The notes beneath the pieces were generated by a model. It did no database searches. It was not told the origin of the DNA and saw only the letters and a program-made list of their open reading frames with translations. The position numbers and the translations under genes are program-made. From Martelella mediterranea (lineage in GTDB: Bacteria; Pseudomonadota; Alphaproteobacteria; Rhizobiales; Rhizobiaceae), in NCBI GenBank assembly GCA_003001975.1, contig PVUG01000015.1:40192-104191 (forward strand): a stretch of 64,000 bases of DNA, written 5' to 3'. The first letter of the stretch is position 1. Each line of letters opens with the position of its first letter. Of this stretch, positions 17,320 through 26,330 are shown in pieces.

Positions 17320-20013
17320 ATGCTTCACGAAATCGAGCTTTCCGGCGAATGGGACTTTGCGCTTGACCCCGAAGGACAGGGCCTGCGTGCAGACTGGCAC
17401 ACCGCCGCCTTCGAAGACAGCATCGCCTTGCCCGGAACCATCGATCTGGCCGAAAAGACGCCGGCCGGACCGAGCGCCGGCATGGCCTATCTGACCCGCC
17501 GCCATCCCTATGTCGGGCCGGCCTGGTATGCCCGCGATTTCGTCGTGCCGGACAGTCAGGCAGGCCTGCATCACGATCTGATGCTGGAACGCCCGCACGG
17601 CGAAGTGCGGGTCTGGATCGACGGCCTCGAAATCGGTCGCGATCTCGGGCTATGCACACCGAACATGTTTCTGCTCGGTCAGCTCGAGCCGGGCAAACAC
17701 CGGATCGTGCTTCGGGTCGACAATTCCGATTTCCCCAATGTCGGCCAGGCCATTCGCGAAAAAAATCCGGACGTGGCGCATTCGACCTCGGAGCATACGC
17801 AGTCGAACTGGAACGGCATCGTCGGCGCGATACGCATCGAGGCCCGTGCCGGCCGGATTGCGCGGCTGGATGTGACCACCGGCAAGACGGGCATCGATCT
17901 TCGCATCGAACTCGACGCACTCGATCCGAGCCGCACATGGCCGACCTTCTGGACCGAAGGCGGACATGTCGATGAACTCCACCTGACGGCAACGCTGGAT
18001 GATGGGCGTGCGGCTTCGCAGGTCCTGCCGCTTGATATCGACTCCGGCTATACGCCGCTTGACCTCAACATGCCGCTGCCGGTGGACGCTGCCCGCTGGG
18101 ACGAGTTCTCGCCGTCCATCCACCGTCTGAAGGCGGAATGGCGACGCGACGGCGCGCCGGTCGATTTTCGCGAGACGGATTTCGGCCTGCGCCATATCGA
18201 GCGCGAGGGTCGTCACATCCGCCTGAACGGCCGCCGCATCTTCCTGCGCGGCACGCTCGATTGCTGCATTTTCCCGAAGACCGGCCACCCGCCGATGGAC
18301 CGGGAGGGCTGGCGTGTCGCCTTCGGCAGCGTGCAGGAACACGGGCTCAACCATGTGCGGTTTCACAGCTGGTGCCCGCCGCGCGCGGCTTTCGAGGTCG
18401 CCGACGAGCTCGGTCTTTATCTTCATGTCGAAACGCCGGTCTGGTGCGCTCTCGGTTCCGATCCTCAGCTCGACGCCTTCACCCGCCGGGAGGCGGAACG
18501 GATCGTCGCCGAATATGGCAATCATCCTTCCTTCGTGATGCTGACGGTCGGCAACGAGGTGTCCGGTTCCGGCCTGCATGCCTGGCTGGAGCGGTTTCTG
18601 GAGGAATGGTGCGGCCGCGATCCGCGACGCCTCTATAATGGCGGTTCGGGCTGGCCCTCGCTCAAGCGTGCCGACTATCTTTCCAAACCGGAGCCGCGCA
18701 GCCATCGCTGGGGCGAGGGGCTGGAAAGCCGCCTGAACGCGCGCCCGCTCGAAACCGAGACCGACTGGAGCGAATGGGTTCAGGCCGAGAAGGTCCCGCT
18801 GCTCGGCCATGAAATCGGGCAATGGTGCGTTTATCCCGATCTCGATTCCATTCCGCGTTACGACGGTCCGCTGGCGCCCGATGCCTTCGACATCGTCGCC
18901 CGCGACCTTGAGAGCAAGGGGCGGCGCGACAGCGCCCACGAAAAGATGATGTGCTCGGGTGCCTTGCAGACGGCGCTTTACAAGGAGGATATCGAGGCAA
19001 GCCTGCGCACCCCCGATTATGCCGGTTTCCAGTTGCTCGGCCTGCAGGACTTTCCCGGTCAGGGCACTGCGCTGGTCGGCGTCGTCGATGCCTTCTGGTC
19101 GGCGAAACCCTATGACGATCCGGCCGCGTTCCGTCGCTTCTGCGGCCCTGTCGTGCCGCTGTTGCTGGCGCCCGGCTTCGTGCTGACAAAGGGCGCGACC
19201 TTTACCGCAGGTGCTGCGGTGTCGCTGTTTACCCAGCACGATCTGGCTGCGGGCGAGGCGCGCTGGAGCGTGCAGGATCGCGATGGCGGGCTTCGGGCCG
19301 AAGGCGCCATCGCCCACGATCTGCTGCAGACCGGCGACCTTCACCATCTGGGCGACATAACGGTAGCGACGGACGGACTGGCGCAGGGCCGCTACACGCT
19401 GACGCTTTCCGTTGGCGGGGCGGACAACAGCTGGGATTTCTGGGTGTTTGCCGAGGAAAAGGCCGACCTTCCGATTGTCACCAGTCTCGGCGCGGCGGAA
19501 CTGGAAAGGCTTGTGGCGGGCGAAAGCCTTGTCTTTGCCCCGGCGCCGGAGACCATCGTTCCCAACGCCGAACTCGGCTTTACCACCCTGTTCTGGAACA
19601 CGGTCTGGACCGATGGCCAGCCGCCGCAAACGCTTGGCCTCATCAACCGCACCGAACATCCGGTCTTCAGCACGTTCCCGGCGGAGCGGCCAAGCGGCTG
19701 GCATGAATGGGAACTGCTGCACGATCGCCGGGCGCTTGATCTCGATGGCCTCGGCTTCGGACGGATCATCGATGTGATCGATGACTGGAACCAGAACCGC
19801 GACCTCGCGCTGCTGGCCGAGGCAAAGGTCGGCGCGGGACGGCTGATCGTGTCGGCAATCGATCTCACCACGCCGGGACGTCCGGTCGCAGCGGCACTTT
19901 CGGCTGCCATCGCCCGTCATCTGGCAGCGCCGGAAACGGATACGCCCGAGCTGACGACCGATGCAGTCAGCGCATGGGTGAAGCGCATGATCACAGGGGA
20001 GGCTAGGCCATGA
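17320..20013 (+). CDS. Glycoside hydrolase family 2 enzyme, cytoplasmic
   Basis: An 897-residue GH2-type enzyme. The N-terminal jelly-roll is at about 1-170 (WYARDFVVPD, PHGEVRVWIDG), followed by an immunoglobulin-like domain. The TIM barrel starts near 300 (LNGRRIFLRGTLDCCIFPK) with VRFHSWCPP, the acid/base Glu in VGNEVSG and a probable nucleophile Glu in LLGHEIGQW. No signal peptide is present, so it should act in the cytoplasm on glycosides imported by the adjacent ABC system. The linked galactonate genes favour beta-galactosidase activity, but GH2 also covers glucuronidases and mannosidases. Its stop overlaps the ATPase start (ATGA). Confidence 0.85.
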   Translation: MLHEIELSGEWDFALDPEGQGLRADWHTAAFEDSIALPGTIDLAEKTPAGPSAGMAYLTRRHPYVGPAWYARDFVVPDSQAGLHHDLMLERPHGEVRVWIDGLEIGRDLGLCTPNMFLLGQLEPGKHRIVLRVDNSDFPNVGQAIREKNPDVAHSTSEHTQSNWNGIVGAIRIEARAGRIARLDVTTGKTGIDLRIELDALDPSRTWPTFWTEGGHVDELHLTATLDDGRAASQVLPLDIDSGYTPLDLNMPLPVDAARWDEFSPSIHRLKAEWRRDGAPVDFRETDFGLRHIEREGRHIRLNGRRIFLRGTLDCCIFPKTGHPPMDREGWRVAFGSVQEHGLNHVRFHSWCPPRAAFEVADELGLYLHVETPVWCALGSDPQLDAFTRREAERIVAEYGNHPSFVMLTVGNEVSGSGLHAWLERFLEEWCGRDPRRLYNGGSGWPSLKRADYLSKPEPRSHRWGEGLESRLNARPLETETDWSEWVQAEKVPLLGHEIGQWCVYPDLDSIPRYDGPLAPDAFDIVARDLESKGRRDSAHEKMMCSGALQTALYKEDIEASLRTPDYAGFQLLGLQDFPGQGTALVGVVDAFWSAKPYDDPAAFRRFCGPVVPLLLAPGFVLTKGATFTAGAAVSLFTQHDLAAGEARWSVQDRDGGLRAEGAIAHDLLQTGDLHHLGDITVATDGLAQGRYTLTLSVGGADNSWDFWVFAEEKADLPIVTSLGAAELERLVAGESLVFAPAPETIVPNAELGFTTLFWNTVWTDGQPPQTLGLINRTEHPVFSTFPAERPSGWHEWELLHDRRALDLDGLGFGRIIDVIDDWNQNRDLALLAEAKVGAGRLIVSAIDLTTPGRPVAAALSAAIARHLAAPETDTPELTTDAVSAWVKRMITGEARP

Positions 20014-21041
20014 GCAGCATAGAACTGTCCTCGGTCCGCAAGGCCTTCGGCGCGCTGGAGGTGATCCGCGATATCGACCTGTCGGTCGCCGAAGGCGAAT
20101 TCTGCATCTTCGTCGGCCCGTCAGGCTGCGGCAAGTCGACCCTGCTCAGGCTGATCGCCGGTCTTGAGACCATGAGCGGCGGCGATATCAGGATCGGCGA
20201 CACGGTGGTCAACGACCTTGCCCCGGCCGAGCGGGGGCTAGCCATGGTGTTTCAGTCCTATGCGCTTTATCCGCACATGACCGTGCGCCAGAACATGAGC
20301 TTCGGCCTGCGCCGCACCGGCCATTCGAAGGCCGAGACGGAAGCGCGCGTGAAGGAGGCGGCGACCATTCTCCAGCTTCAGCCGCTGATGGATCGCAAGC
20401 CCTCGCAGCTTTCCGGCGGACAGCGCCAGCGGGTGGCCATCGGCCGGGCGATCGTCCGAAAGCCGCGCGCCTTCCTGTTCGACGAACCGCTCTCCAATCT
20501 CGATGCCGAACTGCGCGCGCAGATGCGCGTGGAACTGGCCGAGCTTCACCGCCAGCTGGGCGCGACGATGATCTACGTCACCCATGACCAGGTCGAGGCG
20601 ATGACGCTGGCCGACAAGATCGTCGTGCTGCGCGATGGCCGGATCGAACAGATCGGCACGCCGGACACGCTCTACAATGATCCGGACAATATCTTCGTTG
20701 CCGGCTTTATCGGATCGCCACGGATGAACCTGCTGAAGCTCGAGGGTAGCCCGCTGGCCAATGGCAAACTTTCCCCGCCCGCCGGCGCGGTAACGGTCGG
20801 CCTGCGTCCGGAAAGTCTGGAGATCGGCAACGATATTGCCGCAAAGGTCGGTGTGGTCGAAAATCTCGGCGGCACGTCGATCATCCACGCCGATCTCGGT
20901 GATGGCCAGACCATCATCGCCGAGGCACGCGGCGCCACCCGCCCGCAAACGGGCACGGAAATCGGTTTTGCCCTGCCGTCGCAGCCGTTCTATTTCGACG
21001 GTGAGGGCAAACGCATACGCAATGGAGCAGTCACATCATGA
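20010..21041 (+). CDS. Sugar ABC transporter ATP-binding protein (UgpC/MsmK-like)
   Basis: A 343-residue ATPase. Walker [10 protein letters not shown] (residues about 37-45), signature [14 protein letters not shown] (about 135-148), Walker [12 protein letters not shown] and the switch His in VTHDQVEAM are all intact. The C-terminal TOBE/OB-like regulatory domain (about 240-343) contains [11 protein letters not shown]. It powers the CUT1 importer encoded upstream. It is coupled to its neighbours by ATGA overlaps on both sides. Confidence 0.95.
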   Translation: MSSIELSSVRKAFGALEVIRDIDLSVAEGEFCIFVGPSGCGKSTLLRLIAGLETMSGGDIRIGDTVVNDLAPAERGLAMVFQSYALYPHMTVRQNMSFGLRRTGHSKAETEARVKEAATILQLQPLMDRKPSQLSGGQRQRVAIGRAIVRKPRAFLFDEPLSNLDAELRAQMRVELAELHRQLGATMIYVTHDQVEAMTLADKIVVLRDGRIEQIGTPDTLYNDPDNIFVAGFIGSPRMNLLKLEGSPLANGKLSPPAGAVTVGLRPESLEIGNDIAAKVGVVENLGGTSIIHADLGDGQTIIAEARGATRPQTGTEIGFALPSQPFYFDGEGKRIRNGAVTS

Positions 21042-22189
21042 AAATCACGGCGCTGAAGACATTTCTGGTCGCCCCGCGATGGCTGTTTCTCAAGATCGAG
21101 ACCGATGAGGGCATCTGCGGCTGGGGCGAGCCGGTGATCGAGGGCCGCGCGCTGACCGTGCGGCAGGCGGTGGCGGAACTCGCCGATTATCTCGTCGGCA
21201 AGGACCCCCTGCGCATAGAAGACCACTGGCAGGCAATGTATCGCGGCGCCTTCTATCGCGGCGGCCCGATCCTGATGAGCGCGATTGCCGGCGTCGATCA
21301 GGCGCTGTGGGATATCAAGGGCAAGGCGGCGGGCCTGTCCGTGCATCAGCTTCTCGGCGGCCCCTGCCGCGATCGTATCCGTATCTATTCATGGATCGGC
21401 GGCGATCGCCCGTCCGACGCCGCGAAGGCCGCGCGGGAAACTGTGGATCGTGGTTTTTCCGCCCTGAAGATGAACGGCACGGCCGAAATGCAGATCGTCG
21501 ACAGCCATGCCAAGATCGACGCCGCTGTCGAAACGATTGCCGCCGTGCGCGCGGAAGTCGGTCCTCATATCGGTATTGCCGTCGATTTTCACGGACGGGT
21601 GCACCGGCCGATGGCCAAGGCGCTAATCCGCGAACTGGAACAGTTCCGCCTGATGTTCATCGAGGAGCCGCTGTTGTCGGAGCATATCGATGCACTTGGC
21701 GAGGTCGTGCGCGGCGCGACCACGCCGATCGCGCTGGGCGAGCGGCTTTATTCGCGCTGGGATTTCCGCAAGGTTTTCGAGTCGCGGGTAGTCGACATCA
21801 TCCAGCCCGATCTCAGCCATGCCGGCGGCATTTCCGAATGTCGCAAGATCGCCGCCATGGCCGAGGCCTATGACGTGGCGTTTGCGCCGCATTGCCCGCT
21901 CGGACCGATTGCGCTGGCCGCCTGCCTGCAGGTCGATGCCGTCAGCCACAACGCCTTCATTCAGGAGCAGTCGCTTGGCATCCACTATAACGGCAAGGGC
22001 AGCGATCTGTTCGACTACCTGAAGGACCCGAACGTATTCAACTATGCCGATGGCAGCGTGACGATCCCGTCCGGTCCGGGGCTTGGGATCGAGTTCAACG
22101 AGGAAGCGGTGATGGAAGCCGCCAAGACCGGGCATAACTGGCGCAATCCGCTGTGGCGGCATGAGGACGGTACTGTCGCGGAATGGTAG
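21038..22189 (+). CDS. dgoD: D-galactonate dehydratase
   Basis: A 383-residue enolase-superfamily enzyme that closely follows E. coli DgoD throughout: [20 protein letters not shown] at the N-terminus, [20 protein letters not shown], the metal/base region [30 protein letters not shown] [13 protein letters not shown], and the [14 protein letters not shown]is. It ends [14 protein letters not shown], as DgoD does. It dehydrates D-galactonate to 2-keto-3-deoxygalactonate in the De Ley-Doudoroff pathway. The gene is the last of the plus-strand operon and converges on dgoK, with a terminator between. Confidence 0.95.
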   Translation: MKITALKTFLVAPRWLFLKIETDEGICGWGEPVIEGRALTVRQAVAELADYLVGKDPLRIEDHWQAMYRGAFYRGGPILMSAIAGVDQALWDIKGKAAGLSVHQLLGGPCRDRIRIYSWIGGDRPSDAAKAARETVDRGFSALKMNGTAEMQIVDSHAKIDAAVETIAAVRAEVGPHIGIAVDFHGRVHRPMAKALIRELEQFRLMFIEEPLLSEHIDALGEVVRGATTPIALGERLYSRWDFRKVFESRVVDIIQPDLSHAGGISECRKIAAMAEAYDVAFAPHCPLGPIALAACLQVDAVSHNAFIQEQSLGIHYNGKGSDLFDYLKDPNVFNYADGSVTIPSGPGLGIEFNEEAVMEAAKTGHNWRNPLWRHEDGTVAEW

Positions 22190-22273
22190 GCGACTGGTGA
22201 GCGCCTCTCTCCGGGGGTCGCCAGCTCTTCAACAGCGGTCCCTGATACCTTCGAGCGCCATCAGGGCATTCAG

Positions 22274-22299
22274 CGGGGCTTGAGTGATTGCAAGCCCCG
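22274..22299. terminator. Terminator between convergent dgoD and dgoK
   Basis: Perfect 9-bp arms CGGGGCTTG / CAAGCCCCG with an 8-nt loop, followed by TTTCGGCTTTC on the plus strand. It sits 84 bp after dgoD and 9 bp beyond the dgoK stop, so it may serve both directions. Confidence 0.75.
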
Positions 22300-22308
22300 T
22301 TTCGGCTT

Positions 22309-23214
22309 TCATAATCTGTTTCTCAATTGTTCATAGGCGGCCTTCAGGCCGCGCAAGGTGACTGCCTCGGCATCGATGCGCTGAACTTCCGCGCCGCGTG
22401 CCGTCAGCACACGGGCGTAGAGATCGGCAAGCTGTTCGCTGCCGATCAGCGCCACCGGCCGGCGCGACCAGAGTTCATGCAATGCCGCCACTTCGGCGCC
22501 GATCAGCATGCCTGAAAGCTGTGCCGGTCCCGTCTGCGCTGCGTTCAAAAGCCGGTCGGCGCGGATCGAGAACAGATTGGTCAGCGCCTGTCCGGGGTTT
22601 TCGGCGGCCGTCTCTGCCGCCTGATCGAAACTCGCCATGTCCCATGCGGGCCCGGCAAGAGCCTGATGCAGCACCGAATGGTCGCGCAGCAGGGAGAAGA
22701 CTTCTCCGGTCATGGTCGTCTTGAAGGATTTCACCGTGCCTTCGGCGCAGCGTACCCATTTGCAATGGGTGCCGGGCATGCACAGGACCCCGTCGAAATC
22801 CGGCGTCATCGCCAGAAAGCCGGCAGCCTGGGTTTCTTCGCCGCGCATCACGTCCGGCGGCTCCTGCTGGCACATGCCGGGCAGGATGAAGACCTTGAGA
22901 TCGGGTGAGGTTGCGGGAACCCTGATGCTCTGGTCTGCACCGGGCGGCGGACCGGGAACGGCGCAATAGCCGGCTTCCGCCCACCCCTCGCGCGCTCCTG
23001 CCATGCCGCAGATGACGACCGGCAGTGCCGTATCTTGCCGCTCGACCCCGCTTAGCAGTTCGCCGAGCACGCCGGCAAAGGCCTCCGGTTTCAATACGCC
23101 CATGCCGCGCGGGTCCTCGCGGTATTGCAGCACATCGCCCGACGGCCCCATGACCCATACACGCAGGTTGGACGTTCCCCAGTCCACAGCGACCCATTCG
23201 GGGTGTTCGGTCAT
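22309..23214 (-). CDS. dgoK: 2-dehydro-3-deoxygalactonokinase
   Basis: A 301-residue kinase of the DgoK family; the start is the ATG at 23214 with GGAGAAGACAACC before it. The N-terminal phosphate-binding segment VAVDWGTSNLRVWVMG, ICGMAGAREGWAEAGY, CMPGTHCKWV and the C-terminal VALIGSEQLADLYARVL are characteristic. It phosphorylates 2-keto-3-deoxygalactonate with ATP in the cytoplasm, the step after DgoD. The usual partner, KDPGal aldolase (DgoA), does not follow and is not elsewhere in the window. The SDR gene lies 28 bp upstream. Confidence 0.92.
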   Translation of the reverse strand: MTEHPEWVAVDWGTSNLRVWVMGPSGDVLQYREDPRGMGVLKPEAFAGVLGELLSGVERQDTALPVVICGMAGAREGWAEAGYCAVPGPPPGADQSIRVPATSPDLKVFILPGMCQQEPPDVMRGEETQAAGFLAMTPDFDGVLCMPGTHCKWVRCAEGTVKSFKTTMTGEVFSLLRDHSVLHQALAGPAWDMASFDQAAETAAENPGQALTNLFSIRADRLLNAAQTGPAQLSGMLIGAEVAALHELWSRRPVALIGSEQLADLYARVLTARGAEVQRIDAEAVTLRGLKAAYEQLRNRL

Positions 23215-23242
23215 GGTTGTCTTCTCCGCTAACAGTGTGTTC

Positions 23243-24004
23243 CTAATCATGAAAGACAACCGAGCGTCCGCCGTCGATCATGATCGTTTCGGCATTGATG
23301 AACGGCGCTTCGTCCGACGCCAGAAAGACGGCGGTCATCGCCACTTCTTCCGGTTGGCCGATCCGCTTCGGCGGATGCAGATCTTCCGCCTTTCGCCGCT
23401 CGGCGGCCGGATCGTCAAAGCCGTTCCAGTAGGTTTGGGCGATTTCGGTATCGATATAGCCGGGTGCGATGGCATTCACACGGATGCCTTCGGCGGCATA
23501 CTCGATGCCGAGCGCGCGGGTCAGGCCGATCAGCCCATGTTTTGCCACCGGATAGGGAAAGGTGTGCGGAATGATCTTGAAGCCGTGCGAACTGGCAATG
23601 TTGACCACCGAGCCCTGCTGCTGCTTGCGCATGGCCGGCAGCACGGCTTCGGTCATCGCCCAGCAGGCCTCCAGGTCAAGCGCCATGCAGCGCGCCCATT
23701 CCGCACGCGGCATTTCGTGCGGCCGGTAGAAGACATTTGCACCGGCATTGTTGACCAGCACATCGATATGGCCGAACCGCTCCGTTGCCATGGCGACAAC
23801 CGCATCGATATCGGCCTGACGGGTGACATCGGTCTCTTGAAACAGACCGCCGACGGCAGCGGCCGTCGCCGCGCCGGTCTCAACATTGCGTTCGGCGACG
23901 ATCACCTGCGCGCCTTCTGCCGCGAAACAGCGGGCAATGGCGGCGCCGATGCCCTGTCCAGCGCCGGTAATGATTGCGACCTTGTCCTTCAAACGTCCAC
24001 TCAT
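23243..24004 (-). CDS. SDR sugar dehydrogenase, candidate galactose dehydrogenase
   Basis: A 253-residue classical SDR. TGAGQGIGAAIA (cofactor), NNAG, IASSHG and the catalytic YPVAK are present. It lies between a FadR-type regulator and dgoK with gaps of 8 and 28 bp, so it is co-transcribed with the kinase. A galactose 1-dehydrogenase would produce the galactonolactone that feeds dgoD and dgoK, so that role is inferred from context. A sugar-acid or uronate oxidoreductase is also possible, because SDR sequences alone rarely fix the substrate. Confidence 0.8.
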   Translation of the reverse strand: MSGRLKDKVAIITGAGQGIGAAIARCFAAEGAQVIVAERNVETGAATAAAVGGLFQETDVTRQADIDAVVAMATERFGHIDVLVNNAGANVFYRPHEMPRAEWARCMALDLEACWAMTEAVLPAMRKQQQGSVVNIASSHGFKIIPHTFPYPVAKHGLIGLTRALGIEYAAEGIRVNAIAPGYIDTEIAQTYWNGFDDPAAERRKAEDLHPPKRIGQPEEVAMTAVFLASDEAPFINAETIMIDGGRSVVFHD

Positions 24005-24012
24005 CGCGTTTT

Positions 24013-24783
24013 CTACTCCTCTGCGGCTCCGGGGCGCGCCTGTTCCATGTCTTCGCGCGCCCGGGCAATCAGTTCGCGCATTACCGCTTCCGCTTCGTCA
24101 GGCTGCCGCAACCGGATGGCCTCCAGAAGCTGACGATGCAGCGCGATCGCATCGTCAAAGGAATGGCTGGCGCGGTTGGTCAGGCGGAAACTGGCGAGCA
24201 GCGCGCCGCGAATGGCCACGCCGAACTGTACGAAAACCCAGTTTCCGCTGGCGGCAAGAATGGCGGTGTGAAAATCGAGATCCGCCTGGCTCCAGGCTTC
24301 CGTGTCGCGGCCGCTGGCTTCGACCATGGCTTCGAATGCCTCGGTCACCGCAATCAGCGCTGCATTGTCGGCATTGGTGGCAGCCTGCCGCGCCGAAACC
24401 GGCTCCAGCACTTCACGCGCCTGAAGCAGCGCGTCGTAAAAGGCAAAATCCTGCTCGTGGTCGAGGGCGGCATCCAGAAGCAGCGGATCGAGCATGTTCC
24501 ACGCCGCCCGCGGCTGTACAACGGTTCCGGCCCGCGGGCGGGAGCGGATAAGCCCCTGGGCGACCATATACTGCATGGTCTCCCGCAATGTCGTGCGGCT
24601 GACCTTGAAGCGCGCCATAAGTTCCGCCTCGCTCGGCAACAAGGCGCCCTCCGGCATTTCGCCGCCGACAATGGCATTGACGAATTCGCTCAGGCAGCCG
24701 GCCATGACCTTGCGTCCGGCGCCACCGGATTTTTCGGACAGTCGCGCTCCGGCTGTCGCCTCCTGCTCCGACCTGCCAGCCAT
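24013..24783 (-). CDS. FadR/GntR-family regulator, second copy (DgoR-like)
   Basis: A 256-residue FadR-type protein. The winged helix spans residues about 30-95 (LLPSEAELMARFKVSRTTLR), and the FCD domain spans about 110-245 (DLDFHTAILAASGNWVFVQF, with likely metal-ligand His residues). It is the first gene of the minus-strand unit regulator-SDR-dgoK. Its upstream region (24784-24931) is very AT-rich but I see no convincing palindrome there. With the regulator at 13270 it brackets the galactonate island; the two are related paralogues, not copies. Confidence 0.88.
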   Translation of the reverse strand: MAGRSEQEATAGARLSEKSGGAGRKVMAGCLSEFVNAIVGGEMPEGALLPSEAELMARFKVSRTTLRETMQYMVAQGLIRSRPRAGTVVQPRAAWNMLDPLLLDAALDHEQDFAFYDALLQAREVLEPVSARQAATNADNAALIAVTEAFEAMVEASGRDTEAWSQADLDFHTAILAASGNWVFVQFGVAIRGALLASFRLTNRASHSFDDAIALHRQLLEAIRLRQPDEAEAVMRELIARAREDMEQARPGAAEE

Positions 24784-24931
24784 GATCCCGTTTCCTCCCG
24801 CGCAAAGAGATCGTACCCGGCATTTTATATATCGTATTTTATTTTTATTAAATAGTATTTATTTTCAAAGTTGACTTAACTGCCTCTGTCGCAAGCGGCC
24901 TGCTGCAATGTCCGTGAGGGCGGCGAGCTCG

Positions 24932-25258
24932 TCAGAGCGTGGCGAAGCGGGCCGGTGTGCGGCTGTAGAACAGGGCCAGGTTCCGGCCTGACAATGCCGT
25001 CAGCAGCCTGTCGATCTTTTCCGTTGATGCGATGACGGTGATCTGCAGGGGTTGTCCGGCCACATCCATCAGCGTCATCGCATGGGTCATGCCGTCATGG
25101 CCGCGGCCGATCAGTCCGCCGGAAAGCGTTGCGCCTTCGATGCCGTGGCGTTCGATTTCGCCGAACAGCCACTGGCCCAGCGGCTGGTGGCCGTGCATCC
25201 GGTCCTGCTGGGTCCAGAAGGTCAGGATTTCACCTTCGGTTTCGTTCAGTGTGGTCAT
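24932..25258 (-). CDS. DUF190-domain protein in an efflux operon
   Basis: A 108-residue protein resembling DUF190, a small PII-like ferredoxin-fold family: FGEIERHGIEGATLSGGLIG, then GRGHDG, a hydrophobic strand LQITVIASTEKID, and a C-terminal helix. DUF190 proteins are most often found beside CrcB fluoride channels. Here the gene overlaps the HlyD gene by ATGA and ends a TetR-controlled efflux operon. A role in sensing or gating for the pump is a guess. No transmembrane segment or signal peptide is present. Confidence 0.75.
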   Translation of the reverse strand: MTTLNETEGEILTFWTQQDRMHGHQPLGQWLFGEIERHGIEGATLSGGLIGRGHDGMTHAMTLMDVAGQPLQITVIASTEKIDRLLTALSGRNLALFYSRTPARFATL

Positions 25259-26301
25259 GACTTGCTCTCGGGTGTGATGTCCGTATCGATATCCGCAATC
25301 ACCGACATGCCGGCACGCATCAGATCCATCTGCGGCTGTCCGGGCGCGATTTCGATGCGGACCGGAAGCCGCTGCGCAACCTTGGTGAAATTGCCCGTGG
25401 CATTGGCCGGCGCGACGGCGCTGTAGCTGACATTGCTGGCCGGCCCGAGACTGGCCACCGTTCCGGTAAATTCCCGCCCCGGTATGGCATCGACGCTGAG
25501 CGTGACGGGCTGTCCGGCGCGCACATGCGCCAGTTGGGTTTCGCGGAAGTTCGCGGTGACGTAGATCTCGCTGAGCGGCACAATCGACATGGCGGTCGAA
25601 CCGGTTGTGACATAGTCGCCGATGCGCAGGTTCTGCTGGCCGATCGTGCCCGAAACCGGCGCCTTGATCTCGGCATAGCTCAGCCGCAGTTCCGCCAGAT
25701 CGAGCGCGGCCTGTGCCTGCTGCACGGCGGCGAGCGCCGATTTCTGCTGGCCGGCATAAATGTCGAGCTGCTGGCGCTGGGCGGCAAGATTGGCACTATC
25801 GGCGGCCCGTCGCGCCTTCACGGACGCGAGGCTTGAGATCATTTCATCCAGCACGGCTTGTGTGCCTGTTCCGCGTTCCGCCATATCGCGGGCGCGTTTT
25901 TCCTTGCTCTCAGCCAAGATCAGCGCCGCGTCATCGGCATCGAGGCTCGATTGCGCGGCCGCGATCAGCGAATGCTGCTGGGTAATCTGTGCCGTAAGGG
26001 TGGCCTGCGCCGCCTCGGCGGCCGCCAGTGCGGCCTTGGCGGCGTTCACCTCCAGCGTCAGGTCGTGATCATCAATCACGGCCAGCAAATCGCCTTTTTC
26101 GACCTTCTGGTTTTCCGCCACCAGCAGCTTGGCGACACGGCCCGAGACCTCGGGAGCGACATTGGTGTAATCGGCCTCGAGATAGGCATCATTGGTGCTT
26201 TGATGACGGGAATCCGCCTCTGCGCGATTGACATAATATCCGGCCCCCAGCAGCAGCAGGGCAACGACCGGAACGACGATTTTCGGTTTGGCAAAGGGCA
26301 T
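25255..26301 (-). CDS. HlyD/EmrA-type membrane fusion protein
   Basis: A 348-residue periplasmic adaptor. A single N-terminal transmembrane segment (IVVPVVALLLLGAGYYV) is followed by a split biotinyl-lipoyl domain (VSGRVAKLLVAENQKVEKGD and VSGTIGQQNLRIGDYV), an alanine-rich coiled-coil hairpin (about 85-195) and a beta-barrel domain. It should bridge the DHA2 pump encoded just upstream and an outer-membrane channel. No outer-membrane gene is present in this operon. It lies 29 bp after the MFS gene. Confidence 0.92.
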   Translation of the reverse strand: MPFAKPKIVVPVVALLLLGAGYYVNRAEADSRHQSTNDAYLEADYTNVAPEVSGRVAKLLVAENQKVEKGDLLAVIDDHDLTLEVNAAKAALAAAEAAQATLTAQITQQHSLIAAAQSSLDADDAALILAESKEKRARDMAERGTGTQAVLDEMISSLASVKARRAADSANLAAQRQQLDIYAGQQKSALAAVQQAQAALDLAELRLSYAEIKAPVSGTIGQQNLRIGDYVTTGSTAMSIVPLSEIYVTANFRETQLAHVRAGQPVTLSVDAIPGREFTGTVASLGPASNVSYSAVAPANATGNFTKVAQRLPVRIEIAPGQPQMDLMRAGMSVIADIDTDITPESKS

Positions 26302-26330
26302 CGCTTGATTTTCCTGATTGGCGGGCGCGG

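Noticed and set aside
17650..19920. A 756-codon frame antisense to the GH2 gene
   Set aside because: It lies entirely opposite a well-supported GH2 gene, is Arg/His-rich without domains, and is explained by high-GC codon use.
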